From the NCBI GenBank assembly GCA_010015745.1, contig ML978282.1, positions 22,281 through 86,280 of the forward strand: a stretch of 64,000 bases of DNA, given 5' to 3'. Under the pieces are notes generated by a model, which searched no databases, was not told where the DNA came from, and saw only the letters and a list, made by a program, of their open reading frames with translations. Each line of letters opens with the position of its first letter. Within the stretch, counting starts at the first letter, position 1. The stretch comes from Setomelanomma holmii (taxonomy: Eukaryota; Ascomycota; Dothideomycetes; Pleosporales; Phaeosphaeriaceae). A program made the position numbers and the translations under genes. This document shows, piece by piece, positions 41,186-53,533 of this stretch.

Positions 41186-41228
41186 AGTTTAGATTTCAAC
41201 TGGAGATTCTCCAATTGAAATCTAAACT
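41186..41228. promoter_or_regulatory. 43-bp palindrome in a divergent promoter region
   Basis: AGTTTAGATTTCAA (41186-41199) and TTGAAATCTAAACT (41215-41228) are exact 14-bp inverted arms. The inner TGGAG-ATT-CTCCA extends the stem with one mismatch, so the whole 43 bp can form a hairpin or bind a symmetrical dimer. It lies 53 bp upstream of the minus-strand gene and upstream of the plus-strand gene. Confidence 0.75.
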
Positions 41229-41467
41229 ACTTACAGAACTGCCAAGCTCCTGTGGCCCTAGCGTCATCTGTGCTACACACATCTATCTTAGTCCTTGCAG
41301 CGGCTTCATAATCGACCGTCCTGTTGACTGCAGCATAGACCATATGATATTCATAATTATCATCATGCTGTTCCGAACGCACTCGCTGCAGCGATCGTGT
41401 GCACGACGCCACATCTCCTCCCTTCATCATATCCACCCTGACCTACCGGAAGTATGAGACCCAGCCG

Positions 41468-42850
41468 ATGATCGCATGGCTGAGTGCCCTTATATGCCCC
41501 TGCGCTTTTTCAGGGCTGAGATATCCTTCCATTTTGCCTGACCACCCTTCGTCCTTCACCGGTCCTGCAGCAGTGTTACCTTCTGGGCCCATGGCATATG
41601 TGCCGTCTTCGTCAATGCCGGCAGCCGGCTCCAATCAGCGTGTACAGTCGAAACGTTGTTCCATTTACAATTACCGAGGGTTCATAATAATATTGCCCGG
41701 CGAATTGGGCCTCTACTATCCATTCCTCGTGGAAAGGCAAAAGTCTGCCATCGACAAACGCGCGGTGTACCCAGTCAAACAAGACACGCTCGTTGACATT
41801 ATAGGCTGGACTGACGAGTGTCCAGTCAGGGCATGTGTCCATGTCAATCTCTGTCGTGTCGAACTAGGCAGACTACACTATACACACAGTGGCCGTATCG
41901 CTCTCTTCTTGCAGGACGGTCTTGTTGTGGCAGGAGTGTTTCTCCTTGACATAGCGACAGCCTACGCACTTCACTCTGAGGGCGACACTATTTTACTTTC
42001 AAATGCATATTATGAAGCCTTCTTGAAGAAGTGAGATTGTAAAGACTCTACTCGAGGGACAATACTGACTGACGAATAGTCTTTGGCGCAAGACTGGGCG
42101 TTCTCGTGCGCACAACCACGAAGTGGCGATCTCAACGACGACACCACCCGCGACATGTGCACCATCTCCATCAACGCCACCAGTCGGTACCGACCATTGT
42201 GTGCAGCCCAATGTTCCTAGCACGGATGGTTATATCGCTCATACCGGATCACTCGAAAAGCAAGTACAGCGCTTGGAGGAGGAGCCCGGGCTCGAAACGC
42301 TGCTCGATGAGAAGGATGACAAGAACGCGACAGTCTCACGGTTTCTCTATCTCAAGACGGAAGCCATCGAACCGCTCGATTCTCTTGCCTCTCAGCATGT
42401 ATCGAGTTCCGCCGCTCAGTTCAGCACGATAGACAAGATGTTGCAGGTGAGTGTGTGCGCCAATATTTGACCGTAGTCTGCTCAATGAGATGATAGCGAG
42501 ACGCCCACAGCCTACATGACTCGTTACGTCACTCGCAACATCCATCAATGCAGTCTCCCACACCCATGTGGAACAGGTCACAGAACTACTGCACGCAGCT
42601 ATCACAGACGTCAGCTAGCGCATCGAGTTCCAGCACTGGCCGGCAGCCAGGTTTCGCGCATAAGCAAAAAGTCAAAGTAGAGAAGAACTGCCATTTCTTC
42701 AAACAGGTACAACCAACGTTCTATGTAGCCTCACGCAAGGCTGCCAAGTTTCAATTCCTAGACTTAAATGATCCAATGAAGAAGATCATCGTGCGGAAGA
42801 ATGCAAGAGCATGGATTAAAAGAAACAAGCTTATCGGCGCAAAGAAGTAA
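41468..42850 (+). CDS. Hypothetical protein, three exons
   Basis: Exons 41468-42030, 42080-42446 and 42554-42850 (408 residues from the first ATG; Met at 41591 is an alternative) join in phase across introns of 49 and 107 bp. Exon 1 holds the most structured part (FIIILPGELGLYYPFLVERQ, GRIALFLQDGLVVAGVFLLD), strand-rich with no clear membrane topology. Exon 2 is Thr/Pro-rich with a coiled-coil-like stretch (LEKQVQRLEEEPGLETLLDE). Exon 3 is basic (KQKVKVEKNCHFFKQ, MKKIIVRKNARAWIKRNKLI). Family unknown. Confidence 0.55.
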
Positions 42851-44166
42851 CCAGAAGCAGGCCCGGTCAAAAAACAAGGGAGTAATCTTCAGATACTGTG
42901 CAAATCGTCAGGAACATCTCAAGCAACATGCAGAAATTACTTTTCAAGTAAATAGACAGCTCAGAGGGTCTACATGTCCGCCACAAGGAGGCCGAAGCAG
43001 GTCTAGTACACCGAAGCCTCTCGATTGATTAAAAAAGGTGAGCATCACAGAGCCTAATGCGATCGCTAACATTCTGTAGAGATCATTAGTGCCGAATCAA
43101 GTCTTCTATACTACTTTGAAGATACTGTATTTGCAAGCAGCAAGAAGATAGTTGGACCACAGAGATTTACAACACTTATAACAAGTCATGCGAACCGCAG
43201 ACATTCGAACTATTCACATGCACACTAGCGGATCTTGAGTAGGGCGCACCGACGTTTATCGACTATGTGAGGAGCGCCATGTTGATTCTTCAACTTCTTG
43301 GCCAGCGCCTTATTCCACGTACTTGAGGTAGCTCGGACTTCTACAGATCGACAGCCATGATATCAAGCACAAAATGACGGTCAAGGAGCTGCAGAGCCAT
43401 CATGGCTGGCTTCCACGATAATCATTCTTCTGTAGTACAATGCCGTCAGAACAAATTCCATTGTTGCCACAGTCACTTCATTATTCATAATCCTGTCCTA
43501 AGTGCATGCTGATCATCTGATTCCAGGGATCGCGCATAGCACATACCCTCGATGTCCACGCACTATGGAGGCGCTCAAGCCAAGAACCCATGACCGTGCC
43601 GCGTCCTAGACTGAGTCTTAAACCAGGTTGAGTAGCGTGAGCCGACCCGTTGATGCTGCACCAATTCCGGCCTTGGGTCGGAATAATGCCAGCTCGTGTG
43701 TGACCTAGTCCGTGCGATGTATCTCCACAGCTGCTGCAATACCACCGCAGAAGGCTTCGGCCCATATCGCCACCTCCGCGTCATCCGCTACCATGGAAGC
43801 CGAAGAATCGCTCTCAGCTAATCATATGCTTAGTTTCCACCGACGTGTCGCGGCCCCTTTCACTCAGCGATAATTGCTTTTCGCTCGATTGCGGAAGAGT
43901 CTGTCAAAGCCAGGTCCTGGATTGACGAGATCCGTGCGGTCGTTAAGCCTGGGATGTTTGTCGAGCTGTCGGTGATATATCATGCATGTTTCCCGCGAGG
44001 CTGAGAAGTCCTTCACTTTTGCCTTACCGCCCTTCGGTTCCTCACCGGTTGCCTTCCTGCAAGCCTTGCGCACTGTGCTCTTCCGCCAGAAGTCCTGCAA
44101 CAAGGCTGTGCTTACCTTGCATAGCACTACGTGTGTCCATCCAGTCCTTACCTTCTTCTGACTCCG
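42851..44166. other. Unassigned stretch
   Basis: Only short frames on both strands (for example 43481-43765 - and 43864-44127 -), none with a family or linked exons. Some of the 42.85-43.1 kb part may be 3' UTR of the preceding gene. Confidence 0.4.
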
Positions 44167-45214
44167 ATGTCAGAAACACAGTCCATTCCTACTTCCGGTG
44201 TCGTCGCCTGCGTTGTAGCCAATATCGTTTTGGCTGTCCTACAAACTCGTCGCTCGTGGTCATGGCAAGAAATTCGTTCCTCTCTTAGTATCTATTGGCC
44301 TTTACGGAATTGGAGAGATTTGAATGACTGGTGGAACGACCTGGATTCTTGGACTCGGTGGTCTACCGTTCAAATCTCTGTCTATCTGATTTTCATCACG
44401 ATGCTACTGTCCATTTGGCAGAAGGTACCGAGCGTATCGCATATCGTCATCCCGTGCTTACTAGATGTCTGCTGGCTGCACAGCATTAGCGGCCAGGTTT
44501 GGACCCCTTAAGCTTTCAGCAAGAACAGCATTGACTTAGATGCAGTCACTCTTTCTCCACAACGTCTTCGATAACACAGAGCTTGCAAGCCTCGTCCACT
44601 TTCCTGTCATGTTGGCATTCGTCCTCAATGCCGGGGGTATGATATGCACGCAGTTCCCACGTTTTCTTGGAGCAGGAAACTGCCTACTCTTCACCGGGTC
44701 TTTTACTCCCTCCATGATTGCTGGAATCGCAGTACATTCCGTTTATATCAATAAGAGGACACGCACCCTGGCATCCAGAACGTTTGTCGCCGTGTCTTTG
44801 ACTGGGAGTTTGTTAGAGATCGTACTCGGTGCCATCTTTGTTTCCAATAGTGTTTCACCTATCTTAGTAAGTCCACCTGGGATGGCATCACCACAAGCTA
44901 ATCCGGCCAGGCGTTCAGTGCAGTAAGAAGCTGCGTGGTTCTCATTCTGAACATGCTGCAACCTGCTGGGCGGATATGCCGACGTCTGGGAAGACATATT
45001 GGCATCTTTGATGACGACAAGTTTATCTCCACCCGAATAGAGTAAGTATCGAGCTGTACAGCTGTGACTACGCTGACAACTCGACAGCCACACTTATCCA
45101 CAATCAAATCGATCTAGCGAAGATGAGGAGGGTGCTTTCGACGATCAAACAGAGATAGGGACCGAGGAGAGTCCTGTACCTTCTAGCAAGGACCCCCTCT
45201 TTTGTCGGTCTTAA
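44167..45214 (+). CDS. Multi-pass membrane protein, four exons
   Basis: Exons 44167-44496, 44540-44866, 44911-45041 and 45088-45214 (304 residues) join in phase across introns of 43, 44 and 46 bp. The branch sites CTAAT (intron 2) and CTGAC (intron 3) support the last two. There are about six hydrophobic segments (VVACVVANIVLAVL, VYLIFITMLLSIW, VMLAFVLNAGGMI, LLFTGSFTPSMIAGIAV, AVSLTGSLLEIVLGAIFV, CVVLILNML) and a soluble acidic tail (SSEDEEGAFDDQTEIGTEES). No named family. It is probably a fungal membrane protein of unknown role. Confidence 0.6.
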
Positions 45215-46552
45215 CATGCTCACGCGAGGTGCCCGGGCAAATCTCTCCCCAACTTCCCAACGCCTTCTTGCAGATTTCATTGTAAACAGTTTAATGCGAT
45301 TCTCATATTCACCGCTTCGGGAATCCAGCCGAGAATGCCAACGACGAAGAATTTTTAGGTGCGCTTCATCGTCTCAACCACCCTCGTTCGAGGCTTGTAG
45401 GAATATCAGTTCTCGGAAGGGATATCAAATTTTCATACGTCGTTTCATACGTAAGTATACCGTCTACAACGAGCGACTCACTAGCTTTACGAAATTGTAC
45501 GCCGTACTCAACTTCGCCAGAGACTCAATCACGCAATCGTGAGACCATAAATGAGATTGGGCTTGGGATAAGTGCGCCATTGAGTGACAGACTTGACTGT
45601 CTGGCCGAGTGTGAGACTCCAGCGTTTCAGCTACCTGAAATAGATACATCTACTGGCTCATGCACGACAAGGTGAGGCTTGGGTTCGAAGTGGCGCAATA
45701 TCACAAGTCACCATTCTCAATCTTCTTGGCGACTATTACAACGTGCTACTTTCCTCACTACTTTCCTCGCCGCCTTCGTCCTTTACTTCCGCATTCAAAT
45801 TCTCTACCAGATCTCAATTAGCCATGGCCGCGAGACATGCCCGTCCGATAACGGTCAACTCAGGACACGCACGCGCACAGCCACGCATGCCACAGACGAG
45901 GATGGTAACGGCGAGTACGATGTTATCTCTTGGTATCTTGTGCACGTACCGCGTATCGAAGGTGCGAACAATTGTACTGCGCTTATAAACAATCGCGCAT
46001 ACTGGTAAGACTATGAAAGTGGGTTGCGTTGGTTACATGTATGATGCCCATTAACAACAAGCGTCTGTTCAATCATGAGTACTAGGGAGATCTTGTACGT
46101 CTACTCATGGAAACAGTCCTCGATCGAGGTAAGCGAAGCCGTCTCGGGTTATAAAATGGCATATGAATCAATTGCAAATACCAGTAAGGTATCTCATAAA
46201 GCCGTTTCATTAGCGAAGACGTATGGGAAGTAGGCTGCAACGCAAGTGCAACGCGACGAATGCCGTGTCGCCAGGCCAATCAATGCCGTCGATTTTGTGC
46301 AATGGCCATGGCAAGGTGTCGTAAGACCCAGTCCGAAGTAGCGTGATTGGCAATCAAAAATTTGCGTCGTTCCGCACCCTACCCCCCGCATCCTTCTCGC
46401 ATATTTATATCACTTATCGTCTCAGACTCGTCCCTTCATATCCATTCTACCGTTGACGCCTCAGATTGGTGGGAAGTCCTGGGTACCTTTGAGACGTTCA
46501 TTGTATGCTCTCCAACACTTTCACAACTATAATCGTGGCCGGAGCGTCTTAG
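45215..46552. other. Unassigned stretch with long open frames
   Basis: A 125-codon frame without a start runs about 45294-45672 + and ends at a possible GTGAGG donor. It could be an internal exon, but I find no acceptor that avoids an upstream stop. The 45679-46008 + frame has one hydrophobic segment and no family. I leave both uncalled. Confidence 0.35.
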
Positions 46553-46562
46553 CAAGTGCTCG

Positions 46563-48254
46563 GTGGAGAGAAGGCAGAAACACCAAAGTATTCAACTCAT
46601 CAAGCCTGTATACAGTAAGCTAACGGATCTCGAGTTTTCTATGGAGACACAGGGAGTCTATAGTCATGAGAAAAGTATGCACAGTTCGATAGCGAAGTGG
46701 CTTGAGAAGATCCAAGGATTATTCCCCAATTTAGAGGCCTCAAAGAACCAGCGTCACGACCCTGACACCAGGGGAACTTTTCCAGCTAAGACTTCAAATG
46801 GTAGTCGTGCCTTGGATACCCTTTTGCTGAGCATTGAGTACAATCGCAGCGCTTCGGAAGTTCCATTTGCGACCATGCAGTCGCCAATATCAGAGGGAAG
46901 TCATGAGAAGTCTCAGACTGCGCCTTTGTTCCCAACATCCCACACGGTCAATGAACTTCTCAAATCGTACATGGCCAGCACACATCTTCTGCATCCGTTT
47001 CTGGACGATCCCCGCGCCTTGGTCGAACAGTGTGTGAAACAACAACCTATGAGCTCGATACAGAACGCAATTTCTTGGCTGATATTGGCACTTGGAGAGA
47101 TAGCCTCCGGAAAACCTCAAGACTCGCTAGCTGTCCCACTCTACTCGCAAGCAGCGAGTTTGCTTTGCACCGAACTGGGACAGCATAGTGTCGCTCATGC
47201 GCAGGCCTCGATTCTTGCTGCACTGTACAATGCCCGATGTGGAAGACTCTACGAAAGTTGGACCTGGCTTAGAATTGCTTGCTATATTGCCGTAATTCTT
47301 GTGCAAAGGTATGGGTGCTAAGTATTTTGGTAGCTGAGGCTGACAACATCCCAGTATGAGCAAATCTAGCTGCGCCATATCCCAGCCCGAGGTACAGGTC
47401 CATCGCAGGGGTGTCACACTCATCTACTGGACGTGCGTGCTGCTAGAAAGGTAAGTTGATATTGTCACGTCAAATGGCCGACCTGACTTCTCATGTAGGG
47501 AGATCTTGGCTTGCTTTGGGACTCTGCCGTTGAGTAATCTCCACATCTACCGAAAGGACATGCTGCAGACGCTCAGTCCACTTCCAGAAGACTCTATCCT
47601 AGGGACGTATCATTGTCGGATATTCCTCGATTGCATTCGTGACGATTCGTATACCGTCATGAAGAAGTACTCAAGGGGTGAGCACATTGCCATTGAGTAT
47701 CTTCATTCATGGCGAAATTGGGTGCCCTCAAAGATTGGGTGGATGGACGATGACCTTCCTTGTGCCAATCCAGTCACGGCGTTGTTGCGTGCTGAATATT
47801 ATCGCAGCCTCCATGTCGTTCTGCACCCCCCATACCTGGTCGAAACCGCCGACGTCAGCTCCCCACTTGAAAAGCTTGAACGCGACAAAAAACTCGACGA
47901 ATATGCCTTAATCATCTACGTGGAGAGCACTACGCGGGTCATTGAGACCTTTACAAATCATCTGCACAACCCTGTCTATGCATACTACACGTAAGTTGAC
48001 CTTATAGTGCATGGCGTCAATATTGACCTGACTTCAGGCTCTTCAAAGCTATCCTTGCGCTTGAAGCATTCTTCAAGGCTGCTTTGCCAATCGAACCGCT
48101 GCTTACTGTCAAACGCCTTACTGAGCTTCTTTCACGATCCGATACCATTCTATTCAAGGTGAAATCGCTCTCCCCACTTCTGGCAGAGCTCTATCGGATC
48201 TTCCAAAAGTGGAAGCAAGAAATTGATGTGGGATTGCTAGAAAGCTCGTGTTAG
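46563..48254 (+). CDS. Fungal_trans-type transcription factor, cluster lost
   Basis: Exons 46563-47308, 47355-47450, 47499-47990 and 48038-48254 join in phase; the introns are 46-48 bp with GTATGG and GTAAGT donors. The product matches the middle homology region of Zn2Cys6 factors: LLKSYMASTHLLHPFLDDP, QNAISWLILALGEIASG, YNARCGRLYESWTWLRIACY, then VQVHRRGVTLIYWTCVLLER and later YFR-like helices. The N terminus normally has a CX2CX6C cluster; here only KCSVERRQKHQSIQ precedes a short coiled coil (YSKLTDLEFSMET), and I find no Cys-rich exon in the 200 bp upstream. The first ATG is at 46641 (490 residues). It is probably truncated and unable to bind DNA. Confidence 0.7.
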
Positions 48255-48885
48255 CACTAGCCCTTAGGATGGAACCCTTCTCGTTCATCAAGCGATCAAG
48301 AGATCAGCTTGGGGAAAGTTATGGGGACTGTAACTGTAGCAAATAAGTTGGATTGATAAGCAGAAGTGACCTAGTAGTACAGCACAGCATCAATACACAT
48401 GAAAATATCCTGCACTTGTCGCAATAAGGCCTATTGGAATGTACAGCACGTCACGAGCCCATCACTATCGTATACGACATGAGGACAGAGACCATAATTT
48501 ATCTATTTCGCATACTACGCAGCAACTAGGGCAAAGCTCGTCAGTAAGTCGCCAATGCTGATCGCGCTCGCTCGACGATAAGGAAAAGTGGTTGTATCTT
48601 GGCGATAGGGGAATGCGGAGCGGCTACACCCCAGACTCTTCACCCCTCCTTCCACATACGCGGCATACTCAATCTCCACCTCACCATTACTCTAGATCCA
48701 ACATCCTCTACACAATTTGGACCAGCTATTCATTTTACCACAATATCTATCACTCAAGCCATAGGTATGAAGTCCGCCTGAGTTCGCGCAGATGATGCAC
48801 CCAGACCGCAATTACAAGCAGTAGAATCCCCGGAATCGAAAGGAGTGACGCTAATGTCTGTCTCCGGTACACAGCTTCACACCCT
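48255..48885. other. Intergenic
   Basis: Nothing supported apart from leader sequence for the hydrolase at 48886. Confidence 0.4.
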
Positions 48886-50176
48886 ATGCCTCGGCGTTCG
48901 CCCCTTCCACCGAATATCCCCTGCTTGGCTCTCCACGACGATGCTCTTAAAGAGAGGGTTAGAGCTGACGCAAAGCGTGTGCGTCACACGTATGACCAAC
49001 TAGCTACGATCTTCAACCCTCCTGAATTTGAAGAGGCGGCACGAGATGTGTGTACCGATAGTCAGGGCGCAATCACACTCTACAACGACTTCGTACAAAG
49101 AACGGCCGTGTACCACACCATTTATCCAGACACGAACAAATGCCCTCCAGAGATGCTACACATTGCTGAAGAAGAGGTTGGTCAGCCGGTATATACAGAT
49201 TTGGCTGTGATTGTTGCAGTCCCGAAACACCTTCTACATGGCGAACGTTCCATCATCATGACGCCTGCGATTCGCTTTCACGGAGGAGGCGGTGTGAGTG
49301 TTTCCGGATAGTATTGATATAATCAGCTAACCCCCATAGACCACGGGCAAGGCGTGTTCTGGCCCATGGTCTTATCTTGCAGAAGTCGAATATGCGTCTA
49401 AGGGACGCAATCTTGTCATTGTCGAATTCGAGTATCCACTGGGGCCGCCCATAGTGCCAGAACAACAGATTGAAGATTGCATAAAAAGTCTCTGGAAATG
49501 GCTCTTCGATAACCTTCAAAATACCCTCACATCCATATGTGGCGCCAACGTCGATGTCAGATGGGACTCTGTACTTATTTTTGGCGGAAGCTACGGTGGA
49601 CGACTGGCATTGATTGCTTGGCTTGCAAGTGAGTCCCTCGATTACAAACCTCGAAAGTTTAGTATTTTGATTGTGGTTCTCCGGTCTCCCGTAACGACAG
49701 ACTATCGCCGTGACCCTGGACCTTACGTGGGCACACATATAAGCCAAGCACGGGCAAACAAAGACAGCGAGCGCACGTTCAAATTACTTAAGGAGATTCC
49801 ATGGACTATCGCTCAATCTGCGCGCACCCCCCCAGATTACATGTTCGCAGCACCAATTTTTTCCATTGCGCATAGCCACTCACGTCTTTTGCAAGGCAGA
49901 CCCGCAATTCAGATGATCAACGAGACGCTGCATTGTCCGGATACTCGAACACGATTCTTTATCAGTCACGGAGACAAGGATACACATGTGAAGCTCGAAG
50001 ACTCGAAGGCACTTGTCAAAAGTCTGGAGCGATGGGAGCTAATCGTATATTTCAAGATTCAGGAGGGGATGGGACATGCCTTGGATGTTGATGAGCCACT
50101 CTCAGAAGAGCTGCAATCATTCCTTGATGCGAACCTAAGTGACTTCGGGAGCCTTGCTGAGGCTTCTGGTTCATGA
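48886..50176 (+). CDS. Alpha/beta hydrolase (esterase-type)
   Basis: Exons 48886-49293 and 49340-50176 (414 residues) join at phase 0 across a 46-bp intron (GTGAGT donor, CCATAG acceptor). The oxyanion-hole motif RFHGGGG ends exon 1, the nucleophile elbow is FGGSYGGRLA (Ser about 224), the acid is likely in SHGDKDTHV and the His in GMGHALD, so the Ser-Asp-His triad is complete. The HGGG plus GxSxG pattern is that of the hormone-sensitive-lipase type esterases. No signal peptide is seen, so it is probably intracellular. The substrate is not predictable. The adjacent transcription factor may be its former regulator. Confidence 0.8.
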
Positions 50177-50442
50177 GCAGGAGACACTCTCAGGGATGAT
50201 GTATTAGGTGCAGAGAATATTGTCCAGAAGAAACAGCTATGCACGTTTGGAACTACTTGTCAAGATGGCCTGAATCTATGACCATGACCAAATTTGGTCG
50301 CTTATTTGTCTGATACATTCCATCCATATCTTGCTATGCTTGCCCTTCAGTGGATCCTTCTATCGAAAGCTTGTTACCATTTCGAGCGTGAAACTGGCAA
50401 TGTAAGTTATGTTGTCTAGTTACTACAGTAAGTTAATGCTAG

Positions 50443-51890
50443 CTAGATAATAAGCAGCAGCAGCGCCCTCCTGTTAGCACTAATGTACTTAATAGCAGTA
50501 ACTATAGTGCGCTTAACACTTCTACTCCTACTACTCTGCTGTTTATTCTTCCCGACTAGAACTTTTACTAAGCTAAGTATGCTTAGCATAACTCTAGTCT
50601 TGTCTATATTATATATATTCTCTGGCAGTATAGAGAAGTTCTGCAATACCTAGCTTATTACGTTAAACTACTCTACTATCTTCTTATATATGTTACTACT
50701 ATAACGTTTCTAGTCTATTAATCTAATACGCCTTGCCTAGAGTTTAGAGTAGCGCTTCTTAAAAGCTTATAGCTAGTTCTTCTCTAGACGCTTAACTAAC
50801 TTATTTGTAGACTGCTAGCAGGCTATACTAAATGCTAGTAAACGCAGATACTTAACGCAAATAAACTATCTAAGACTAAACATAAGCAGCAAAAACTTTA
50901 TAAGCGCCTTCTCCTTCTCTTAAGTTAGATACTGCTAGCGCTAAGTCTACTCTGCTTACGAACAACGTTTAAGTCTACAATAGATTAGAGTTAAGATAGA
51001 AACATTACTATACTCTAATTAAGTAGTAGACGTATTACGTACGCTATTAGGTAGACGTTACGTAAGCGCGTAGCTCGCGAGGTCTATAATCGTAGATATA
51101 GTAATAAAGAGAAGATAGAGAGAGACTAATAGCATCTACGCTTAAGTTACTTCTAAGAATAGCTACTAAGTTAGCTAGTAAACGACTGCGGGCGCTTATA
51201 CAACGCTTAGCAGAAGCTTCTAGCGCTTTACGCTACAGCCTAAGCTATTTTAGTATAGCGTAGGTATATATTATAGGCCGCTAAGTATTTGAATTCTACT
51301 ATATTAGTACGCTAAGCTCTAAAGTTAAAGTAGTGTCTAAGGTAAACAAGTATTGCATTTAGCTAGACAAAGTTAGAAAGCATGCAAACAGAAGCTATAT
51401 ATACTCTAGAAGTAGAATCGTATTCTAAAGCTAAACATATATTATATACAGGCTCTAAAGAGACAAGCAATAATAATATATAAAAGAGAGTAGAAGTATT
51501 TTATTATTACACTTTCTTTACTAGAGACAAAAAGCTAAAGAACGCAGCCTACAACGCTGTAATTTTTCTATATAGAGCTTACGATAAGTAGAGATAGATG
51601 CAAAGAATACAATACTATTAGCCTAGCTCTCTGTAAATATACGACGTAGACGTAACATAGATAAACATTGTTCGTAGTTCGTTGCAGAGGAATATTCGAC
51701 CTACAGAGACAGACGTTAGTATAGACTAGTTATAGTAATAGATATAAGATATAAATATAGAAGTTAGACTATTATACTCTAATATTAGTATAGCTATAAT
51801 TCTATATAGCTATAAGTACGTACTATCTAATCTAAGATAGATTATACGCTAATTATAATACTATTCTAAGCTCTAAAGTATCTAGCAATA
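50443..51890 (-). mobile_element. RIP-degraded pogo/Fot1-type transposon
   Basis: A TA-rich block of about 1.45 kb with stops in every frame except one 67-codon window (50443-50646 -). This reads ILPENIYNIDKTRVMLSI, LVKVLVGK and RSVKRTIVTAIKYISANRRA. It matches the DDE_1 transposase of pogo/Fot1-like elements, where NIYN(M/I)D contains the first catalytic Asp and VTAIE/KYISADGR follows. The rest of the protein is destroyed by C-to-T type changes. Terminal repeats cannot be seen. Confidence 0.75.
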
Positions 51891-52657
51891 TACTGGTGAG
51901 TGCCTGCTTGGACTGGGAAATGTATCTAACTTGCTGCAGAATCCGAAACATCTTTCGCGCACCTGGAAACGGTTCGGCCAACCTCTGTATCCGAGTCGCT
52001 CTTCTCTACCATCCTGTGTTCTTCCATTGGCCACTATCTTCGCAACAAGGAGCATTAGCTGCAGGTAGAGCACAGCCAAAAAGTAGGTGTAATGGATTAA
52101 CATGAAATGAAATGGAGCGGAATGGATCGAGATTGCTCTTATAATTAGAAGAAGGGGTAACGTGAAACTATGTGTCATCTTCCCATTGGCCAAATGGGAC
52201 CTCGGTGCTTTGCATTCCATTCCAACCCGCTCCAACCCACTTAAACCTATTCCAATTTGTTTGACTCCATTTCAGCTGCTTAGTAGAACAGCCCTCAGAC
52301 TGCATGATCCGTGCGAATGTTATTGGCCAATACCATCTCATACAGAATCCCCGCAGCAGCTCGCCAGTCGTGCATATCTCATGCTGGGTCAAGACGCACA
52401 CCGCGGACCAGCCGCCACTTCTGCGTATCGTCTGATCTCCCATCTCAACATGCAGGCAATACGGCATGTGTGTGTATTGGCGGATGACTCTAAGGCACCA
52501 CGCTTTTCTGCCGTGCCATCCCAGTCGTGATGAGTCCCCATGTTCTTCGTAGTTCATCCCTGCTGGGCATATAAGACACCTAGTTTGCATCCAGAATCCA
52601 CGCAGAACTTGAGAGTCTGATTCGCGCACATTCGCTTGCTCTGGTCCATCCCGAATC
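51891..52657. other. Unassigned stretch
   Basis: Normal base composition returns at 51891. Frames on both strands are short and overlapping. No gene is supported before 52658. Confidence 0.4.
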
Positions 52658-53495
52658 ATGACGGCGACACCAACCCATCTTGGACCATTGTTACATGGAA
52701 GGATCCAACAGTATGCCAATGCTGTTGGGCAAATCTATTACCACGATACAGTTACAAACACGACCAGTTACGCCATTCCACCAAGTTATGCGGACCATCC
52801 CAGTGTAAGGCATTCTGCCGATCAAGACTTTCCCTAGATACTAATCACCGTGCAGGACCAATGGGAGGAGGACAAGTCAAAAACTTGGGCACAATGGTAG
52901 GCTGTACATTCAACGACGCTCGTGAGCGTCGTGCTAAATCGTATCTCTCAGGCGTAACAAAAGAACCGGCCGAGCAGTGTTGATCAATCCAAATCCTCCT
53001 CCTCCGCAGACATACCTTGACGATCTGAACGTCCAAGCGGGCATCAATACACTAACTCGCGTGCCGGAATCCGATGAACACCTGTACCGAAGGCCCATGA
53101 TGGGTATTCTCAGATTCATGTTCCCTTCTAACGAAGGTTACGACGTCGTTCAAGAAGCCCAAGGCGACATTAGTCGTTCGGACTTCGCCGTTCTCAAAGT
53201 TCTGCAAAGGCCAGGGGGTAGTCCTAACCAGTACGAGATCATGCATGTTGAGAGCAAACCACAAAAAGAGCCTTGGGGAAGCACGCGAGATCAGCTTTTG
53301 GATCACCTTACTGGAAATGGGAACGACAGCGGCAATTGTTACGGAATGGTTCACATTGGTTTAGAGGTTCAGTTCTATCGGTACAACGAATATGCCTTCG
53401 ATAGCGTTAGTCCGAAAATGCATCTGGTCGATGATGTTGCATCAGTTATTCAATGGGGTGCATATGTCAAGAGCAATCCACTTAGGCTCGTGTAG
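52658..53495 (+). CDS. Protein with WW-like start and D...ExK motif
   Basis: Exons 52658-52804, 52856-52896 and 52952-53495 (243 residues) join in phase. The introns are 51 and 55 bp, and the first has a clear CTAAT branch. The N-terminal segment QIYYHDTVTNTTSYAIPPSY recalls a WW-type three-strand sheet but lacks the second signature Trp-Pro spacing. The later part has SDFAVLKVLQ, then YEIMHVESKPQ, a possible Asp...ExK nuclease pattern, followed by QLLDHLTGNG. No firm family. The weak nuclease resemblance is inference. It converges with the gene at 53534. Confidence 0.55.
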
Positions 53496-53533
53496 GCAAG
53501 ACTCTTGTTCTTTGAAGGAACTAAATATTTTGA

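Noticed and set aside
44131..44288. Cys-rich frame 43986-44288 overlapping the membrane-protein gene
   Set aside because: Out-of-frame shadow of the four-exon membrane protein, whose splice phases all agree.
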